Part shown: piece after piece, positions 1-7,788 of the stretch
How the letters are laid out: each line of letters starts with the position of its first letter
How positions within the stretch are numbered: the first letter of the stretch is position 1
NCBI GenBank assembly: GCA_958430865.1
Contig: CAUDNR010000387.1
Location: 14,629 to 28,106, forward strand
DNA: 13,478 bases
Direction of reading: 5' to 3'
Origin: Entrophospora sp. SA101
Lineage: Eukaryota > Glomeromycota > Glomeromycetes > Entrophosporales > Entrophosporaceae
Program-made: the position numbers and the translations under genes
The notes under the pieces: model-generated
Told to the model about the DNA's origin: nothing
The model's input: only the letters and a program-made list of their open reading frames with translations
Database searches by the model: none

Positions 1-46
1 AAATGTGTCACGTTTCTAATGTAAATATTTATGTACCACCCCGATG

Positions 47-1238
47 TTACACATGACTTCGGAGTAATTTGTTACAGGAGCCAACAGTATCATTGTGAGT
101 ATTTTCTTGCTTTTTTTTATGCCATATTACTGTCTCACGCCTAATGCTTATACCTGCTCCTGCAAATGTTTCAATGGCTGAGGATGATGCACCTGTACCA
201 TCTAACATATATCCAATTTCAGCATTAATTCCATTGATGAATTTATTATTCAAATCTGCTAGAAAATAACAAAATAATACTAATCTTTCTTTATTTTTTC
301 ATTAGTCATATTATTTTTATCTTTTGGATTTGTTCCAGCATAAAGTTGATTAAAAAAACCTTTTAATGCTGGTTCAGATTCTTCTAACATTTTATTAAAT
401 TCATCAGGTTCTAAAATGGGTTTTTCGTTATTTACCCTATGTCTTATATATAATACACCTGCCATTAATTTGATTTTTTTATCAAGAGGCATTTTTTTTA
501 AAATAAAGCAAATAAGCTAGTTAAATATAATTATTGACAATAAAATAACAGCAATTTATTTGATAATTTATTAATTTATTAAAAAAAATAAGATATATAT
601 TTTCATTTTGTTCAATAATAATAACATTATTATTTTTAGTATATTGGTGTGTAAACAATTAGAAGAATAATTAATTACTTACCTAACTTTGCTTTCTCAA
701 GTTCTGCACACACTTCATGATATGCAGACTCTAATTGTTGAAATTCTTCCTCAGAATAAAAAATATCATCATGTAAAGCATATGTTTTATTTTGAAATTT
801 CTGAATTTTTATAATTAGGTGAATCTAAGTATTCTGGATCATTGTCAGTCTTATACAAACAGTGATGACACATCATTGCTGTCTCTAATAATTTAAAATA
901 ATTAATTAATCATCCAGGTGCCTTCCAGAATAAAATTCTTTCTTTTTTTTGTGCTGTAGAAAGATAAATATCATGCTTAGGATGGGAACAAGTGTTAATT
1001 ATTTTGTTTTTAGCATTAACAATTAATTTACTATAATGCCTTTTACATAATGCTTTTCCAACCAAATTTAAATGTTTGTTAATATCTGGAATAGTAACTT
1101 TATCAGATACTATGGAAGCATTATTAATTTTATAATCACAGATAATGTCATCTTGGCCTTCTAAATCACAATATTGTACTTATCTTTACATTCATTACTG
1201 GAGGGTGTTTCTTGAGACAAATTTTGTATGACATCCAT
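47..1238 (-). pseudogene. Decayed multi-exon gene of a dispersed fungal (probably transposon-linked) family
   Basis: I place a single broken gene here, read leftward from an ATG at 1236-1238. Pieces in order: MDVIQNLSQE..., a frame change near 1180, a stretch rich in Cys/His (C-K-R-H-Y near 1040, CSHPKH near 985), an in-frame TGA at 910-912, a CHHC motif near 870, a frame change near 800, then an acidic segment (DDIFYSEEEFQQLESAYHEV). That exon ends at 683 with a canonical GTAAGT donor. After an AT-rich gap (possible intron 517-682, acceptor CTAG, though the join is out of frame) the reading resumes at 492 (MPLDKKIKLMAGVLYIRHR...). A one-base shift near 275 then leads to LNNKFINGINAEIGYMLDG... 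ending at TAA 47-49. The style (internal CxxC/CxxH, then LMxGVLYIRHR and FLAxLNNKFINGI) resembles proteins I remember as highly repeated in Rhizophagus genomes. Function unknown. Several independent breaks argue for a pseudogene rather than a sequencing error. Confidence 0.6.
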
Positions 1239-1862
1239 TTTCTGTAAGGCAAGTTGCTTAAAATGTAGCTATATATTAAATTATATATTAAATTAAGTAT
1301 ATAAAATTTCTATTGCAAAAAAGACTACTATAACTAACTTCTGAATTACTTCACCTTTTACCGAATTACTTTGGCAGTCTATAAAATAGAAGGTGAGAAG
1401 TCAGAATATATTGTTGTTATTGCCGCAAAATTGATTTTGGTGATGCAAAGTCAAGCTAAAGTCAGATGACGGTCAGTTTGTATATGAAACATATGTGGTG
1501 TAATTAATGCTGATTATTTCTTAAAATTGAATACCCGCTATGTTTATCAGTATGAATGAAGGTCTTACCATATATGATAAAAAATGTTGATTATATACAT
1601 ATATATTTTTAAAGTAACTCAATTTTTTATTAATTTGGGGCATGCTGTAACAAAACCAGACAAAGTGAACGTTGGTATTACATATGGTTTTTTTTTTGTT
1701 CAGTGAGGTCTGATTAGTTTATTTATGTTAATGATTTTCAATATACATGATTATATATATCTATACATTTATATTAGAACAAAATAAAACTAACTCGATC
1801 TAACTTACGAACCCGTATTTTAAACCACAACCTACCACCACACATATAATATACATGGGGGT
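1239..1862. other. Intergenic stretch without a recognisable gene
   Basis: AT-rich DNA between the decayed gene and the first MITE. I see no ORF with protein-like composition on either strand. There is an imperfect short hairpin around 1350-1400 (ACTTCACCTTTTA against an AAGGTGAGAAGT arm) and poly-A/T runs, nothing more. Confidence 0.5.
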
Positions 1863-2058
1863 GGTCCAGACTATACATGCAGCCCAAAGTATTTTAACAC
1901 TGTCATAAAGGGGGGTTACACATGTAGTAAAAGGGTGTTACACTTATGTTTTTAATAGTGAATGCCGTAATTAATTTCTACTTACTACCATCAAAATTGG
2001 AATAATTTTGACCATCAAAATCACCAAACCAATTTGGGCTGCATGTATAGTCCAGACC
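1863..2058. mobile_element. 196-bp MITE with 26-bp terminal inverted repeats
   Basis: The left end 1863-1888 (GGTCCAGACTATACATGCAG then CCCAAA) and the right end 2033-2058 are inverted copies differing at two of 26 positions. There is no coding capacity inside. The flanks (GGGGGT on the left, TAATGTCC on the right) show no convincing target duplication, so the superfamily is unassigned. The internal part contains GGTTACAC and GTGTTACAC repeats. Confidence 0.75.
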
Positions 2059-2130
2059 TAATGTCCCAGGAAAACCCCACAACTACCCTCCATACTCATC
2101 CCCTTTTCTATATAATTTTTTATTATACTA

Positions 2131-2308
2131 CATCAGGAAAATGGGTACAAATATTATGTGTATATAATACGCAATTGCAGGGATTAAGCATATAATATAT
2201 GTACAATTTGCATACATAAAAAAATACATGATTTGTACGCATATTATATGCTTAATCCCTGCAATTGCGTATTATATACGCATATTATTTGTACCCATTT
2301 TCCTGATG
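2131..2308. mobile_element. 178-bp near-palindromic foldback MITE
   Basis: The two halves (2131 to about 2207, and about 2233 to 2308) are inverted copies over roughly 77 bp with only about five mismatches, leaving a loop of about 25 bp. The ends are CATCAGGAAAATGGG and its complement. The element is flanked on both sides by TACTA (2126-2130 and 2309-2313), which could be a 5-bp target duplication or a TA duplication with chance extension. It would fold into one long hairpin as single strand. It has no ORF of its own; the neighbouring minus-strand ORF runs into it. Confidence 0.85.
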
Positions 2309-2600
2309 TACTACTTAATTTGTTGATATTATCTACACTTTGATTACTAGTATTATCAACATTATTTTTATTATTACTATTATTGATATTTTTACAATCA
2401 CCAATACCACCACTAGTACCTGTGTTATTAATTATTTTTGTTTTATACTTCATATTTTTTTCTATTCCTATTTTCTTCTCCCACTTTATCACCTCATTGC
2501 ATCTCTCTATCCAAATTTTTTCTCTGGTTACTGATATTATTTTTTGATTGGTATTACATATGTAAACTCGATAAGTTGGTTTACTTGATAAGTCAGTCAT
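2244..2600 (-). CDS. Hypothetical Asn-rich ORF, probably an exon fragment
   Basis: This is a 118-codon ORF with a Trp/Arg/Lys-containing N-terminal part (YRVYICNTNQKIISVTREKI, then WIERCNEVIKWEKK) followed by an Asn/Ser-rich low-complexity stretch. Trp is encoded by TGG, unlike the block just downstream. The last ~20 residues come from the foldback MITE at 2131-2308, so the present C-terminus is not original. The ATG lies inside a small inverted repeat (2556-2644), and a GTAAGC donor-like site sits just upstream at about 2604-2609, so the real 5' end may be an upstream exon. No family is recognised, and it may be a relic. Confidence 0.3.
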   Translation of the reverse strand: MTDLSSKPTYRVYICNTNQKIISVTREKIWIERCNEVIKWEKKIGIEKNMKYKTKIINNTGTSGGIGDCKNINNSNNKNNVDNTSNQSVDNINKLSSTSGKWVQIICVYNTQLQGLSI

Positions 2601-2644
2601 ATGAGCTTACCCCCACATGACTGAATTATCAAGTTTACATATGT
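2556..2644. repeat. Nested inverted repeat
   Basis: The outer arms 2556-2574 and 2626-2644 (ACATATGTAAACTNGATAA) match at 18 of 19 positions. A second overlapping pair, 2584-2600 and 2617-2633 (CTTGATAAGTCAGTCAT), matches at 16 of 17. Alternative hairpins can therefore form. It may be a tiny foldback element or the remnant of one. Confidence 0.6.
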
Positions 2645-2765
2645 ACCAAGAGTTCCAGGGATCAAAATTTAGTCATTTGTAATGTGATTATAATTATCAG
2701 TTTTATAATATCCATTTGTTATCTTAAGTGATATATAGAATTACCTCTAGATAAAAATAGTTAAT

Positions 2766-3014
2766 ATGAAACTCATTTGCATCCAATCTACTATGAAACC
2801 CAAGAATCATAGTACTATCAGAAGCATTTTGAAGAAAGAACAGGGTGAAAAAATTGCTCCTTACATTTTTAAATTAGCAGATACCAAATCTTTGCAAACA
2901 TATTTAGACAAAGAAAGGATTACCTATGAAATTTATCAAGAGGAAAGAGTTTTCAAAAGAGTATTAGAGAATTCTAGTAAAGAATCAAGAAAAAAAAGAA
3001 AACTGGCAGAATAA
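2766..3014 (+). CDS. Small basic protein of unknown function (82 aa)
   Basis: The ORF begins at ATG 2766; an in-frame TAG lies 18 bases upstream, which fixes the start at or after this codon. The product is Lys/Glu-rich (KKEQGEKIAPYIFKLADTKS in the middle, SSKESRKKRKLAE at the end), has no Trp or Cys, no signal peptide and no membrane segment, and looks largely helical. It is convergent with the coiled-coil gene on the minus strand, with only about 40 bp between the two stops. That tight packing is more like a bacterial arrangement than the rest of the window. I do not recognise the family. It probably belongs to the same transferred block as its minus-strand neighbours, but has no TGA codon to prove it. 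Confidence 0.5.
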   Translation: MKLICIQSTMKPKNHSTIRSILKKEQGEKIAPYIFKLADTKSLQTYLDKERITYEIYQEERVFKRVLENSSKESRKKRKLAE

Positions 3015-3054
3015 CTAAAACAAATAATTACTTTTTTTTCAACTTTGTTAATTT

Positions 3055-3875
3055 TTAATTACCTTTTATTTTCAATCAAGATCATTTTTTAGTTTCTTTA
3101 ACTTCAATTTGTGCAATTAGTTGAGTCTGCTGTTTCTTTAACTGTTCAACTTCACTTTCAAGTTTTTGAATTTTATCTAATAATTCTTGCTTTTGCTTAT
3201 TATGTCAATCCTTCAAAACTTCTAAGGCTTCCAAATGAGAACTGATTTCTTCTTTAGCACTGGATAGTTGCTGTTTTAAGTCTTTATTCTGCTGTTCCAA
3301 TCTGCCAACATAACTCTGTGCTATTATTTCTGTTATGGTTGGGTTTTTGAAAACAATCTACCCTGTTTCTCATAATTCTACCACAATTAAGGTTTCTGGT
3401 CAAAACTGCTTCTATTAGTAGCCGAAATTGCCCAAATACTTTGGGCAAAAATTATTTTTTTATAAGCCCAAACTACTTTTTGTTATTAGCCGAAATTGGG
3501 CGAAATTATTTTAAAGTTGTTTAAGTTAAAACAAGTTGATTCATATAGTTTTTTAATGTTCATGCTTATAGAAAATGTTGAGAAGCCCAAATTGTCCAAA
3601 CTAGTTTTGGCTTTGAGAAACAGTTTGGACCAGAAACCTTAACCACAATAATTACAATATGGCAAAGTATCATTATCAAGAGCTTTTTTACACTCAACAC
3701 AAATATAAGTAATGTCATTGTAATCATTATTGCTTGTATTGTAAGATACTATTTTGTAAGCAGCAGTTAAACTCCTTTCTCTTTCAAAAGAACAGAAATT
3801 ACAATGCCATTTATATCCTCTCCTCAGCTTGTTAACTAATTTCATACTATTTATTCTTTTGTAAAATATAGGCAT
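3055..3875 (-). pseudogene. Zinc-ribbon plus coiled-coil protein using TGA as Trp, split by a MITE
   Basis: The first part (3875-3642) is Cys-rich with three CxxC pairs: WHCNFCS, ICVECKK and YCNYCG. These probably form a zinc ribbon or knuckle. A 254-bp hAT-type MITE (3388-3641) interrupts it directly after CNYCG. Removing the MITE and one copy of its target duplication keeps the Gly codon and reads on into RIMRNRVD. After a one-base shift near 3360 comes a long coiled coil (IVFKNPTITEIIAQSYVGRL, then Gln/Glu/Lys/Leu heptads) ending at TAA 3055-3057. In-frame TGA codons lie at 3205-3207, 3082-3084 and 3076-3078, where Trp fits (KD-W-HNK, KK-W-S-W-LK). The only TGG is in YKWHCNF. The segment resembles the next gene (4564-3908): both have a VVF/IVF...N..T.E.I motif and HLEALEV. 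It may be a paralogue or the 3' half of the same gene. Confidence 0.6.
3388..3641. mobile_element. 254-bp hAT-type MITE with perfect 8-bp target duplication
   Basis: The left terminus at 3388 (TAAGGTTTCTGGTCAAAACT) and the inverted right terminus ending at 3641 (TAAGGTTTCTGGTCCAAACT) match at 24 of about 26 positions. The element is flanked by ACCACAAT at 3380-3387 and again at 3642-3649. An 8-bp target duplication with a TA-starting terminus is the hAT superfamily signature. The inside is noncoding, with repeated GCCCAAA and GCCGAAATT motifs. The insertion interrupts the zinc-ribbon ORF of the gene on the minus strand. Confidence 0.9.
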
Positions 3876-3907
3876 TGAATTTTTCTCTGGTTATTTCTTT
3901 TATTTGG

Positions 3908-4564
3908 CTATCTTTTGTTTTTTACTTTGTTGGTAAGGAGTTTAAATTTGTTTTCTTTCCTTGGTAAAACTGGTAGTTCTTGAAGTTGCTTGTCTGCTAA
4001 ATAATTCTGCCATGCCACAGTGTTTTCTAGCAGTTCTATTTTTTCTCAAAGCTTTTCTAAGTTGTCATATTTTTCCTTGCTTTGCCTTACTTTTCATTGT
4101 CTAGCTACTTCAAGAGCCTCTAAATGATATTCAGATGTTTCCACTTCTAATGCTTCTTCCAACTCTTGATTAATTTGCTGTAACTCAACAACCTTTTTTT
4201 CTAGAAGAGCATCCTTTTCTTTTAATTCTTCTTTTTCTTGATAAGTAAAACCAAAAGCTTCTTCATAATTTAATGCTTCATGACCAAAACTTTTAACAAT
4301 GTTTTCAGGAGTGAATTTGTTGCTAAAAACAACTCTTCCAATTTCAATTCCATTCTTTTCTGGATAACTTACTTAACCGTTGTCAACTCAAGTAAACCTT
4401 TCTAAGGTTCTTAAACTTGTTCCAGTATATTCTGAACTTTCAGTAAGACTGTTAACTGCATTTCAGATTTTAGCTTAAAGTTTTCTTTTTTTAGCCAATT
4501 GCTTTTTCAATAATTCTATTTCATTTATTAGTGCTTTATTTGTTTGTTGTTGTTTGTTTACCAT
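3908..4564 (-). pseudogene. Coiled-coil protein gene using TGA as Trp (degenerate)
   Basis: The frame starts at ATG 4562-4564 (MVNKQQQTNKALINEIELLK), preceded closely by a purine-rich AAAGGGA. It stays open to TAG 3908-3910 except for TAA at 4475-4477 and 4373-4375, if TGA is read as Trp. TGA occurs at 4463-4465, 4388-4390, 4094-4096 and 4046-4048, in contexts such as ERFT-W-VDN, ARQ-W-KVR and LEKL-W-EKI; there is one TGG (TVAWQNY). A globular-looking stretch (GIEIGRVVFSNKFTPENIVK, then SFGHEALNYEEAFG) is followed by a heptad-rich coiled coil. Near 3915 another frame continues (SQIKEITREKFNAYILQKNK) toward the zinc-ribbon part, so this may be the 5' half of one longer gene. It lies about 200 bp below the transposase-like gene (a 75-bp gap to the end of that gene's shifted frame) on the same strand, operon-like. 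Function unknown. Confidence 0.6.
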
Positions 4565-4595
4565 GTTGGTCCCTTTTTTTAATTTATTCTTTTAA

Positions 4596-4633
4596 TATAC
4601 TTATATCCTTTTTATAAGGATATGTTAAGTATA
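4596..4633 (-). other. Intergenic hairpin between the two minus-strand TGA=Trp genes
   Basis: The arms TATACTTA(ACA)TATCCTT and AAGGATATAAGTATA form a 15-bp stem with a 3-base bulge and a 5-base ATAAA loop. It lies between the transposase-like reading and the ATG of the coiled-coil gene. The pairing resembles bacterial intergenic hairpins, but no T-run follows the stem in the direction of transcription, so a rho-independent terminator is not supported. Confidence 0.5.
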
Positions 4634-4767
4634 TAAATTATTTTAGTACTTTTTTTACTTTAAAAGTGGAAAAGCTAACAATATTTGTCAAAAGATTAAA
4701 CTTAATGACAGTAAGGGGACAAATTAACAAGTGGTGAAGTAACAAAGGTAATTTTATTCTAAATATT

Positions 4768-5883
4768 TTATTCATTGCCAGTATAGATTGGTCTTGGGCA
4801 AGTGATATCTTTGAATTCATTTCTAACAAATGGATGAATATTCTGGTAAAGGTATTCTGCCTTTTGTAATCCAAAGGAGGTGGTGTTAAGACTAAAATAG
4901 ATAAAGATTTAATCTCTTCAAAAATATCTGCTTTCTTAGTTTTCAATAAATTGAATTCAGTAAAAGGACCATTAGCAACTTCTTGAACTTTCACTGTACC
5001 AAGATTAGATGATTCAAAAAGAAAATGTTGATATTTCTGTATACTTGGTAATTTCTTAAAATAAATTCCCAAAATAGCTTTAATATCTAAGCATTGAAAA
5101 CCTTTTCCACCTTCATAACACTGAGTTTTATTTAATCCAGCTGGACTAGACTTTTTTATTACCTCAACTACATGACTCAGACAGTCTACTCTTGTTCTTC
5201 TATAGAGTTTTTTAATCATGCCGAAGTTACCATCACATTTGAATTTTGTATGTCCAGGAATCATGAAATTCAATTCAATGCTTTCATAATAACCACAAAT
5301 TACCAAATGTAAATAAAATCAAATAGTTGTATTATTTTTATTTTGTCCACCAGCATTATCACAAGTAATCTTTAAATGCTTTTCACCTTTATTCAATTTC
5401 TTGATTCCATCAAAGATCATACTAAGGGTGCCATTAGGACCTTTTCCTATAATTTCATCATCATTAAGAACATAGTTAATTTGCTCCCTTACTGCTTCAT
5501 CTTGAATACCAAATAAATGAACTTTACATGGACTAAGGTAATAAATTTTACTTAATTGTTGATCTAAATGAGGCACATGAACATTTTGGGCTCAATCATA
5601 ACTATAATGTGCAGTAGCATCAATACTGCAATACTGTGTTTTACCCTTTGAATATTTTTGGTGACCAGTTTTTCTTGTTCTTCTGCTAATTTTGTATTTT
5701 TATTATAATAATTTCTTTCTAGTTTGGCTTTAGACAGATCCTCTTTAAATCTTTAGCTTCTTCTTCTTGCTGAGCATTATAATGTAAACCATCTCTAAAA
5801 TGTTGATGAGTATCACACAAGTCAGTTCTTGGACTCATAATTTGAATTTCTGGTGTCAATTGATGTCACAATTTTCTGAATAA
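4768..5883 (-). pseudogene. Transposase-like (fungal repeat family) gene, 5'-truncated, with TGA at Trp positions
   Basis: Read leftward from just below an in-frame TAA at 5884-5886. Segments in order: FRKL-W-HQLTPEIQIMSPR then TDLCDTHQHFRD; a helical EDLSKAKLERNYYNKNTKLA; GKTQYCSIDATAHYSYD-W-AQ; VHLFGIQDEAVREQINYVL; ITCDNAGGQNKNNTTI-W-FY; ESIELNFMIPGHTKF; GMIKKLYRRTRVDCLSHV; KKLPSIQKYQHFLFESSN. The CDNxGGQNKN and IxGHTKF...G.IKKLYRRT motifs recall a multicopy transposase/nuclease-like family I remember from Rhizophagus (assignment from memory, no search). Each bare W above is a TGA (5866-5868, 5592-5594, 5319-5321); no TGG is present. One-base shifts occur near 5745, 5645 and 4862. After the last shift the frame ends EFKDITCPRPIYTGNE at TAA 4768-4770. 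The N-terminal part of the family appears to be missing, cut off at the minisatellite border. Confidence 0.65.
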
Positions 5884-5937
5884 TTATTTTTTGAATATAA
5901 ATAATTATATATCTTGGTTGGATAAAAAGGGTCTGAT

Positions 5938-6210
5938 TCATTTTGTCAACAATCATTTTGTCAACAATCATTTTGTCAAAAGTTTATTTTGTCAAAAGTT
6001 CATTTTGTCAAAAGTTTGTTTTATCAAAAGTTCATTTTGTCAAAAGTTCATTTTGTCAAAAAGTTCATTTTGTCAAAAATTATTTCATCAACAATCATTT
6101 CGTCAACAATCACTTCATCAACAATTATTTTATCGACAATTATTTTATCGACAATCATTTTGTCGAAAGTTCATTTCGTTGACAGTTTATTTTGTTGACA
6201 GTTCATTTCA
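5938..6210. repeat. Minisatellite, 15-17 bp unit, about 17 copies
   Basis: Units follow the pattern TCATTTTGTCAAAAGT (16 bp) or TCATTTTGTCAACAA (15 bp), with a gradient of substitutions (TTTTATCGACAA, TTTCGTTGACAGT) toward the right. It lies exactly between the truncated 5' end of the transposase-like gene and the left terminus of the 1.55-kb transposon. The + strand reading frames across it are open only because the unit lacks stops; they give Val/Asn/Phe low-complexity peptides. Confidence 0.9.
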
Positions 6211-6526
6211 TAATTGTGTAGTTATCCGCAAAAATACCCGCAAATTTGCGCAGTATTTTGTGAAACCGTGAGAATATTCGAAATTTGCGCAGCAATATTA
6301 TTAAAATATCCGAATTATTTTTTTTTTTTTTATTTAAATGACATATCATGTATAGGAAGTATAGGAAAAATAGACAATTTTTTAGTTCTTGGATTTTAGT
6401 ATCTTATAAATGATGTCCTTTAGAATACATATTATTAAATATAAATTTAAAATAAAAAAATAAAATATTAATAAATAAATAATTATCAAATAAATTATGA
6501 ATTAGATTTTCATGATTATACACATT

Positions 6527-6846
6527 TTATATAATTTTAATTATAGCATTTTTATCAATCCAAGAATTAATTGCATCTAAGGTATTGTTACATTTTGGTA
6601 TATCTGTACCATTGTATATTTTCAATATCATTGATTGATTTAAACCAATTTCAACTTTGGAATTTAGACAAATTTCTTTGGCAATCTGTTTTTGACTTGT
6701 AGTTGTAATATTTTTGCGATAATCTACTACAGATTTAAATCTTTCCACAAGCATCCTTTCCTCTTTTGTAAATAGTTTACACTTTCTTTTTTGCCAGTCT
6801 TCACTTGGATCATCTATAATTTTTTGGTCAGTTCAAGGAAATTCTC
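6527..6846 (-). pseudogene. Degenerate exon inside the transposon, function unknown
   Basis: The reading starts after an acceptor-like ATATAG at 6847-6852 and runs GEFP, an in-frame TGA (6833-6835), TDQKIIDDPSEDWQKRKC, then KLFTKEERMLVERFKSVVDY and a C-terminal part with NQSMILKIYNGTDIPKCNNT and LDAINSWIDKN before the stop at 6527-6529. The C-terminal third looks like a small helical, possibly helix-turn-helix domain; that is an impression only. TGG is used twice, so the single TGA is as likely a disabling TGG-to-TGA mutation as a sign of a different code. It appears to be captured or residual coding DNA within the element. Confidence 0.4.
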
Positions 6847-7078
6847 CTATATTTATATCTTTTTAAAAAGCATGTTTTATTTTATATATCATTACACTTA
6901 AAAATAGTAAATACATTGACATGTGGTTAAAAATAATGAAGAATAAAAGCAATCTTAATTAATTAATCTAATAAAAAAAGAATGATTTGATAAACTTATG
7001 AATTAACCCCAAATCAGTCAAAATAACATTAATTATTTGAAAATAGATGGAAATCAAATGGTTTGAAATACATTAATA

Positions 7079-7255
7079 CAGTCAAACCTCGTTTCAATGA
7101 AGTGGCTGGACGTATAAGAAAATTTTGTTCAAAATCCATCAAAACGAAATTATGTTAATCATGGATTTTTATGTTTTCATAACGTGTAACAAGATTTTTA
7201 AAAATCCGTTGAAATGCGAATTTAATTATAATCCGTTGAAATGAGGGTTCAACTG
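7079..7255. mobile_element. 177-bp pogo/Tc1-mariner-like MITE, copy 1
   Basis: The termini are CAGTCAAACCTCGTTTCAAT and, inverted from the right, CAGTTGAACCCTCATTTCAA. TA dinucleotides flank both ends (7077-7078 and 7256-7257). The CAGTCAAACCTCG terminus and TA duplication resemble pogo-type elements. It is nested within the 1.55-kb transposon. Two related termini occur at 9840-10027 and 13284. Confidence 0.85.
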
Positions 7256-7258
7256 TAT

Positions 7259-7465
7259 GAATATGTGGTTTGGTTTAAAAAAAATCAAATGATTTGATAA
7301 TTAATTGTAGTCAGTTGGAAAAAAATAATGAATTATGAATATGTGGTTCAATTGAAAAAAATCGAATGATTTGATAATTAATTGTAGTCAGTTGGAAAAA
7401 AATAATGAATTATGAATATGTGGTTCGATTAAAAAAAATTGAATGATTTGGTAATTGATCCTTGA
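7259..7465. repeat. Tandem repeat, ~78-bp unit, about 2.7 copies
   Basis: GAATATGTGGTT begins units at 7259, 7337 and 7414. Each continues with A-rich sequence, a GAATGATTTGATAATTAATT-like core and GTAGTCAGTTGG. The third copy is partial. Looser relatives of the core occur upstream near 6980, so the array may extend into older, more diverged copies. Confidence 0.8.
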
Positions 7466-7788
7466 AAATTGGATATGTGGTTAAAAAAATAGCAAAAATT
7501 AAATGCATAAAAATTTTTTTTGGATATGTGGTTAATATGTTAATTTATATATATATAAATGTGGCAAAAATAAAATGCATTAACATGAACAAACATAATA
7601 GTATTAATTTTTTTCTATATTTATTTACTATAAATATTTCATTCATCAAATGAATAAATATGGATTCGGATATTTTAATAATATTGCTGCGCAAATTTGC
7701 GGATATTTTCGAATATTCTCACGGTTTTACAAAATACTGCGCAAATTTGCGGGTATTTTTGCGGATAACTACATGATTATATATATTT

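Larger units (their letters stand above)
6218..7772. mobile_element. 1.55-kb DNA transposon with ~100-bp terminal inverted repeats (hAT-like, non-autonomous)
   Basis: The left arm 6218-6316 and right arm 7664-7772 are inverted copies. Apart from an 11-bp indel (GCGGATATTTT present only on the right) I see about one mismatch. The ends read GTAGTTATCCGCAAAAATAC. Both arms carry the perfect palindrome GCAAATTTGC, a likely transposase-binding motif. The flanks ATAATTGT (6210-6217) and ATGATTAT (7773-7780) agree at 6 of 8 positions, possibly an old 8-bp target duplication. The interior holds one short degenerate ORF on the minus strand, a nested pogo-like MITE and a tandem repeat, with no transposase, so mobilisation would need a partner element. 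Confidence 0.8.

Noticed and set aside
2340..2620. Small + strand ORFs rich in Ile/Phe/Leu
   Set aside because: They are the antisense shadow of an Asn-rich AT-rich stretch with no protein-like features.
4596..4633. Rho-independent terminator
   Set aside because: The stem is AT-rich and is not followed by a T-run in the direction of the genes.
3055..5883. TGA codons explained by repeat-induced point mutation, mitochondrial origin or selenocysteine
   Set aside because: RIP would mainly create TAA/TAG through CpA changes. The genes are not mitochondrial types. Ten TGA sites without any visible SECIS-like element and in Trp contexts do not suggest selenocysteine. A code-4 bacterial source is simpler, though not proven.
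5891..6399. Overlapping + strand ORFs of 61-126 codons across the minisatellite
   Set aside because: Frames are open only because the short repeat lacks stops; the peptides are low-complexity and run into the transposon terminus.
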